From: Fratercula arctica | Lineage: Eukaryota; Chordata; Aves; Charadriiformes; Alcidae | Assembly (NCBI GenBank): GCA_947846985.1 | Contig: CANTUZ010000002.1 | Span: forward strand, 56,872,885-56,936,884 | Direction of reading: 5' to 3' | DNA: 64,000 bases | Position numbers and translations under genes: made by a program | Notes under the pieces: model-generated | Told to the model about the DNA's origin: nothing | What the model saw: the letters and a program-made list of their open reading frames with translations, nothing else | Database searches by the model: none | Part shown: positions 59,021-64,000 of the stretch, piece after piece | Position numbering within the stretch: position 1 is the first letter of the stretch | Layout: every line of letters begins with the position of its first letter

Positions 59021-61063
59021 AGGGAAGTATTTGTCTCACTAAGTCAGAAAACTAAGAAGGTATTCAACCAGTGTTAACAAAAATGTGCTGTTTGCAGGAT
59101 GAAACATTTTCTTTCCACACCTGTAAATTATTCAAGTAATTTGAAATACAGAAAGTCACTTTATGTTGGTGGTTGGGACACTTTACCCAGGAAGCGGCAC
59201 CACATGAGTTATTGTGTCTGGTGCGGTATCTGTGCATACTCACTTATTTCTACAACATGCAGAAGAATGAATAAGGGAGACTGAAAGCCCCATGCAATCA
59301 TTAGATTATGCAGACAGCCATCCTGGAGATTGTGGGTTCATGTGTCCTTCAGCAAATATAAACTGCCTGTGTTTCATTGTAAGTGACTGGCTAAAGCCAC
59401 TTTCCTCCATTTACAAAGGACTGGGTTAAGAAAGATTATTGTCCATCTTTGTGTGTGGTAGTGATGGATGAGCAGGGGTGATTGACCAGAAAAATAAAAA
59501 TCAAATCAAAGTTATTTGTGAACAAATGGCTTTTACTAGTTTGCGTTGAATTTGTGAAAGTTTCAAGCTGAAACTACATTTCTTAGAAGTTTTGTGGTTT
59601 CTGAGTAAGTTTTTCCCAGCTCTCATCTGTGTGCAGATCAAAGCACGCCCTAATGTTGTTCATTCAGTCATCATCCTGCACACATAAGTATAGAGAATTG
59701 TCTTTTTATATAGGTCAAATCAGCCCACTAAGAAATGTTCTTCTATGTGCAGTTATTCTCTAATGGTAATATTTCCTGGATGATCTCTGACAAAGTAGAA
59801 ATCTGTGAAGAGAAAATGTTATAGTTCACTGGTAATCATAATAGCAGAGCTCTTGTTCCAGGAATGGGGGCCTAATTACCTTCTGAAATTCCCAAAAAAA
59901 TCAGACTGACTATAGTACATTTTACATCATGTGCTAAAGTTATTTTAAGATATGAGCAATTTCAATCTTTTTTGATAAAAGCTTTTCACATGGCACTTTA
60001 GGAAATCTGTATATAAGCGGATTTACTGAATCACTTACTTTCTTGGCATTTATTCAGGGGGATGCAAACCCTGTTAACTGGTAGCTATATATAGATGTCA
60101 TAAATGCACAGTCATAATTTAATTAACTGGTGGGATTTTTTTTCTTTTTAGAAACATCTAAAAAATAAAATAAACTTCTTTGCATCTTCTTTGCGGTAAT
60201 TTAAAATAAGGTTAACTTACATCCCTGGCCAAAGACATGCTTATGTCAGTCTTCAAGAGTTTGATTCATTTGAATTACTGTTCTCCATTTAACAACAAAA
60301 TCAATTAAAAAAAAATAATCTGTAATTTTTGTTGTTATCACTCATGAAAGGACTGAGAAATGATTAAGAGTCCAATGGTAGTGGTGGAGACAATAAAAAA
60401 AAAAAGTCATAATAAATTATTGAATATTGTGACAAGTTTCATTGCTTGCAGCACTTCAAAAAGAACCACATCTCAAGGGTCTGATCCTGGTCCCACTCAA
60501 GCTGATGGAAGTTCTTCAATTAATTAAATGAAAAACAGCACGGATGCAAGTTAAAATGAACTTGGTAGCCGGACTGCCACTTACTATTCTGCCTCAGCAG
60601 AGATTAAACCTGTTGCCTACTGAAGGAAATTCTCTTAACTTGCTCTACTAAATTTTAACTGCAAAGCATGTGAAAAGTAATATTTTATGTTTTAGTGAGA
60701 AACATTACTGACTTGCGTTTAATCTTTATACGCCTCTGTCACTGTGGGAGGATACAGGTTTCCCATATGGAAGTCAGTCTCTTACCTGTTTTCCTGTGTG
60801 TTGTTGGGAGACTATGAAGCCGTGGATGACCAGACTGTGCTGGCTTGCCTAAATTCATGATTTCGGTCATACCACCTAAGGTGCATGTTGTCTGAATACT
60901 TTGGCTTTATTTCTGTAGAACTCAGCGCACCTTTAAAACAGAGCTAGCGAGTATTTTATGTTATAGTGACCAAGCATAAAAATGGGTTTAATATCGTATT
61001 AGGTAATTCAAGTACATGCCACTTTCTCATTGTGGTGGGTTGGCCTTGGCTGTCTGCTAGATG

Positions 61064-61113
61064 CCCACCCAGCCGCACCCTCACTCCTCCCACCCAGCCA
61101 CACCCTCACTCCT
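61064..61113. repeat. 25-bp tandem duplication in the LTR
   Basis: Two copies (61064-61088 and 61089-61113) of a CCCACCCAGCC...CACTCCT unit, differing at one base (CCGCACC against CCACACC). The G of the CpG in the first copy is an A in the second. Confidence 0.93.
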
Positions 61114-61253
61114 CCCACACAGGATGGGAGGGAAAGTAAAATGGAAAAAAAAGAGCTCGAGGCTCAAGATAAAGACAGGGAGATCACTCACTAAGAGGTG
61201 CAGGGGATGGGGAATGGGGGGCTGTGGTCAGTCCATACCTCCTCCTCTCTGTC

Positions 61254-61278
61254 GCCCCCCCACCCCGCCCCGTTCCCC
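61254..61278 (-). other. Canonical G-quadruplex motif on the minus strand
   Basis: Plus strand C8-A-CCCC-G-CCCC-GTT-CCCC inside the second LTR. The minus strand has four G runs with loops of 1-3 nt. Confidence 0.75.
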
Positions 61279-61350
61279 TGCTCCGGCGGGGGCTCTCCAC
61301 AGGCCGCAGCCCCCTCAGGAGAATCCACCTGCTCCGGCGGGGGCTCTCCA
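61277..61350. repeat. Two 23-bp copies of an LTR minisatellite unit
   Basis: The unit CTGCTCCGGCGGGGGCTCTC with its flanking bases occurs at 61277-61299 and again at 61328-61350, 51 bp apart and identical. It corresponds to the GCTCCAGC-type unit of the other LTR. Confidence 0.9.
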
Positions 61351-61680
61351 GGGAATCTCCGCGGGGGCCGCGGCCGGAGCCCCTCCTCCCGCTCTCCCCT
61401 CGGGGCTGGCGGGGCTGTTCCTCACGCTTTTCCCCTCACCGCCGGGCAGCCTCTGCCCGTTCTTAGCGGCGCTTTCCCCGAGGCGCCCGCCCGTGGCTGA
61501 GGGGCTCCGCCGTGCCCGGCGCTGGGGCCGGCCCGACCTGGCCTCACAGTGACCCCTGCAGCCCCCGCCATCACCTGGGCCCCTGCACCTCGCACAGGCG
61601 TCGAGAAATGTGTGGGTGATGCCCTGCAGAGGTGTAGCAGAAAGCCATGTGGCTCCCTCGGGTAATTTCCTACTTCTGTT

Positions 61681-62520
61681 TCTCTCTTTTCATCCCCTTT
61701 CTCTTCCCTTGTATTCACCGATCTGACCCTGCCAGGCGAATAGCGTTGCCTTTCCACGCACCGTGTGGAAACGTTTGGTTAATTCTAGCTTACGAGCTCT
61801 TTCCTTCCCCTTGGTAGCTTTTAAAATGGCTTCCCAAGAGCAGCTTCTGGTACACGTGGTTTTTCCTGACACCTCTAAACTAACAGCGGGCTTTCCGCTT
61901 TCTATCATTTTCGTAATATTTTATTTTTAGGCAGTTTTTCTACCGCGGGCTGTTGCCGTACAGGAATATTCTCTTAGTGGCTTTTGAGAGCGTTGAGGGG
62001 GAACGTGCCCAACTGCTGGGCAGCAGCATCGCCGCCTCTCCGGTAGGCCGGCCGCGGTCTGGCAATCTCTCTCATGTCTCTTCATCATTTCAGAGCAGTT
62101 TCCTAAAATAACCAGCCCCTGAACTGCTGTGCGCGCTGTGGCAAGTTGGAGGAGCACAGCTGCCTCAGTAGTCCTTTAGCCTCCTCGCATGAAACACTAA
62201 GTGTCATCATCGATTTGCGTCAAAACTGACACGGTGAAACGTGGATTTTTATAGGTATTTGCGCGCTGTGAATGGTCCGGAGATTTTTAACGATTGTAAC
62301 AATTACCACGAGGAAACGCTAAACAAATGTTACGGGTTGGAAAAATAAACCTGCGAGTGCAGTTTGGTTTTGGAGAGGCCTTTGGGAAGGTGGTTCAGCC
62401 ATTCCTAATGGCAGCGTAGCCCCGCCGCCAGCACCTTGGCTTGGGGATTTTGGTGTTTGTCGATGGAAATCTGCTGCTGTTTCCTGAATTGCGACATGAT
62501 TCTATGGGAGTAATATTTTG
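61681..62520. promoter_or_regulatory. CpG-preserving segment, candidate regulatory element
   Basis: I count 42 CpG dinucleotides in these 840 bp (about one per 20 bp), several times the rate a few hundred bases away, although base composition is only moderately GC-rich. Examples are TACCGCGGGC, GGCCGGCCGCGG and two GCGCGC words. In vertebrates such CpG retention usually marks DNA unmethylated in the germline, as at promoters and strong enhancers. It sits directly beside the CpG-rich LTR at 61031-61596. Short minus frames (72, 76 and 111 codons) cross the area, but I recognise no protein, TATA box or clear first exon. It may be a promoter of an unseen transcript, an enhancer, or spill-over from the LTR. 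Confidence 0.4.
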
Positions 62521-63261
62521 TGTGGGTGGTAGCACAGTGTGCTAAGGAGCCATAGAAATATTAATTAGGTATTAAAATACCCACTTGGTGTAGATGCAAG
62601 CTAGCACTGGTAAGTATATGGATTTAGAATTGGGCAATGCTTGTTGTGGTGAAGGAAATCTTACGTTATTTCAGTATTTTTATTAAATTTATCTAAGATT
62701 TCTGACTTTATGGCAATGATGGCAGATTTGTGCACATGGTTGTGTACAATGCTGACTTCTACACTGTAAGATTTTGGGGCCAAAGAGTCTTTGCTAATGA
62801 TTTTATTTAAGCATTAGGGAGAGGAGAGACATGCGTTGATCTTAATGAGGTTCATCCAAGGGATTGGTAGAATGAGATTCTGAAGTATTTTTCTCCTTAG
62901 GATACCTACTGTGCTACATATTGAAGAGCAGGAGATAGATACGTGGATAATGGGGAGGGATGGGGGGACAACAACAAAACCCACTTGTTAACAAACTCCA
63001 TTAGGACTTTCAAAAGGACTTTAAAAATGTTCTTCCTCTCCTCAGAGGCACAGAGGAGAAACCAAGTAGTCATGATGTGGATAACAAAATGTTATTTTTG
63101 TATCCGCAAATGATAAGGTCACCTAACAAAGAAAAAGAAATAATAATAAATAAAGTGATAGGTCTTCACCCCACTAAAAAGCTATAAACAGAAGAACCCA
63201 AGTTGCCCTAGAAATATTGTACTGCTTTTCCAGCTTTTATTTATATGCGCTATATTATTTT
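62521..63261. other. Unique AT-rich non-coding DNA
   Basis: Nothing recognisable. CpG density falls back to background. Contains a G-rich stretch near 62950-62970 and AT-rich patches near 63139-63153. Confidence 0.6.
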
Positions 63262-63485
63262 AGACTGGACATTAGGAAAAAATTCTTCACAGAAAGAGTG
63301 GTCAGACACTGGAATAGGCTGCCCAGGGACATGGTGGGGTCACCATCCCTGAATGTGTTTAAGAGTTGTTTAGATGTGGTGTTGGGGGATATGGTGTAGG
63401 GGAGAACTTTGTAGACTGGGATTGATGGTTGGACTCGATGATCCCAAGGGTCTTTTCCAAACTAAATGATTCTATGATTCTATGA
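63262..63485 (+). mobile_element. CR1 retrotransposon 3' end, 5'-truncated
   Basis: Plus strand. The frame reads [20 protein letters not shown], then [25 protein letters not shown], the very C-terminus of CR1 ORF2, and stops at 63399. The 3' untranslated part follows with GGTTGGACTCGATGATCCC and ends in the diagnostic ATGATTCTATGATTCTATGA repeat (63467-63484). The short length (about 224 bp) and clean 3' end are typical of a 5'-truncated insertion. Upstream sequence is unrelated. Confidence 0.93.
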
Positions 63486-64000
63486 CAAAGGGGTTAAGCA
63501 ATTACTTGTATGACAAAAATTTCCAGATGTTATGAAGGGTCTATCTATGCTGTAATGTCAATGCTGAAGTACCTAAGTTAGCTTAAAAGAAGCACTGGGA
63601 CACTTTAGCCATGATAAACTGTCAGTTTATCAACACCAGTGATTTTTTCACTCCTGTGCTCCTCAGTCAGAAACAACCAGGGAAGGTATTTGGGTATGGG
63701 CTTCTCCTGCCTCATCTTTTAAATGTACAAAACTTGAAAAAAGTGGGGTTTGTTGCGTTGGTGGGTTGATTTGTTTTTTTCTGTCTGACTGTCTGATTTG
63801 TGTTCCAAGTCATGGTGCACAGAAATCCCTCTAAATTGTTTAATAGGTAATTTTCACTGTGATAGGGAGACATCCCAGCTGCATTTAAAGAACCAAGCTG
63901 GGGTACCAGGAGCAGTTCACGTGTTTCAACAAAGGTTTAAGCATGGGCTGTCCTACTTCTCCCTCTGCAAACCAGGGAAACTGTGGTTTGGGGAGCTGGG
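63486..64000. other. Unique non-coding DNA
   Basis: Nothing coding. Contains the short palindrome at 63612-63632. Confidence 0.6.
63612..63632. repeat. 10-bp inverted repeat with paired GATA words
   Basis: TGATAAACTG (63612-63621), T, CAGTTTATCA (63623-63632). The outer hexamers TGATAA and TTATCA are two oppositely oriented GATA-factor-type words 9 bp apart. Could be a protein site or chance. Confidence 0.7.

Larger units (their letters stand above)
58761..61030. other. Unique AT-rich non-coding DNA
   Basis: No gene supported. Contains the inverted repeat at 58946-58972 and the T17-G10 tract at 58994-59020. A possible faint old SINE trace near 59290-59440 was considered and not accepted. 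Confidence 0.6.
61031..61596 (-). mobile_element. Second ERV LTR, diverged or shortened
   Basis: Starts with TGTGGTGGGTTG, identical to the first 12 bases of the LTR at 19835. It then shares CTTGGCTG, GATGCCCACC, AAGATAAAGACAGGGAG and ATCACTCAC words in the same order, so it belongs to the same or a sister family and lies in the same orientation. It lacks the AT-rich polyadenylation block between the ATCACTCAC word and the GC-rich part, and is only about 566 bp against 1133 bp. The right end is set at a GCACA word and is uncertain. The flanks (CTCAT left, GGCGT right) do not form a target duplication. The interior is very GC- and CpG-rich. No internal retroviral genes are attached. Confidence 0.75.

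Noticed and set aside
59290..59440. Possible old tRNA-derived SINE (GTGGGTTCA word)
   Set aside because: Only a short B-box-like word; no A box, no family core and no tail.
61061..61552. 163-codon Pro-rich plus frame
   Set aside because: Antisense reading of the GC-rich second LTR.
61026..61601. Target duplication around the second LTR
   Set aside because: CTCAT on the left and GGCGT on the right do not match, and the right end is uncertain.
1..64000. tRNA, rRNA, snRNA genes, CRISPR array, telomeric repeats
   Set aside because: No clover-leaf pattern with A and B boxes, no regularly spaced identical repeats with unique spacers, and no TTAGGG array was seen on either strand.

Overview
This window looks like avian nuclear DNA from a gene-poor stretch, either an intergenic desert or a large intron. 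I found no protein-coding gene, no exon I could defend, no tRNA or rRNA gene, no CRISPR array and no bacterial or phage operon structure. The bird assignment rests on repeats. There are seven fragments of CR1 (chicken repeat 1) non-LTR retrotransposons, two of them recent enough to keep readable C-terminal ORF2 protein and the family's 3' end. There are also two LTRs that begin with the same 12 bases (TGTGGTGGGTTG) and belong to a GC-rich, internally repetitive endogenous-retrovirus LTR group that I recognise from bird genomes. I cannot name the species.

Layout. Positions 1-6436 hold unique AT-rich sequence with simple repeats, then a young minus-strand CR1 3' end (6437-6866). A striking imperfect inverted repeat that would fold as a 57-nt RNA hairpin lies at 9592-9648. 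Two old CR1 pieces follow (about 10745-10935 plus, about 11750-12240 minus). A complete solo LTR occupies 19835-20967, flanked by a perfect 5-bp target duplication (ATGAG), and carries a degenerate minisatellite inside. Next to it is an old plus-strand CR1 that still shows the RT FADD motif (21190-21990). A T11-G30 homopolymer pair lies at 24963-25003 and a perfect 25-bp tandem duplication at 25103-25152. The block 25153-37399 is mostly unique; 28060-29030 and 34991-36640 have the texture of conserved non-coding DNA. CR1 RT fragments occur at 37400-37975 (both ends lost) and 42477-43085 (internally deleted). The block 43086-61030 is unique sequence with short perfect inverted repeats, a TA/TG/G compound microsatellite and several homopolymers. 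A second, shorter and GC-rich LTR (61031-61596) abuts an 840-bp segment with 42 CpGs (61681-62520), the best candidate for an active regulatory element. A young plus-strand CR1 3' end (63262-63485) closes the window.

No genes act together here. The functional candidates are all non-coding: the 9592 hairpin, the CpG-preserving segment beside the second LTR, a second hairpin whose base pairing favours a minus-strand transcript (23893-23927), and a few blocks that may be conserved enhancers. All of these are inferences from one sequence and need alignment or transcript data. I did not find a clearly new biological system.
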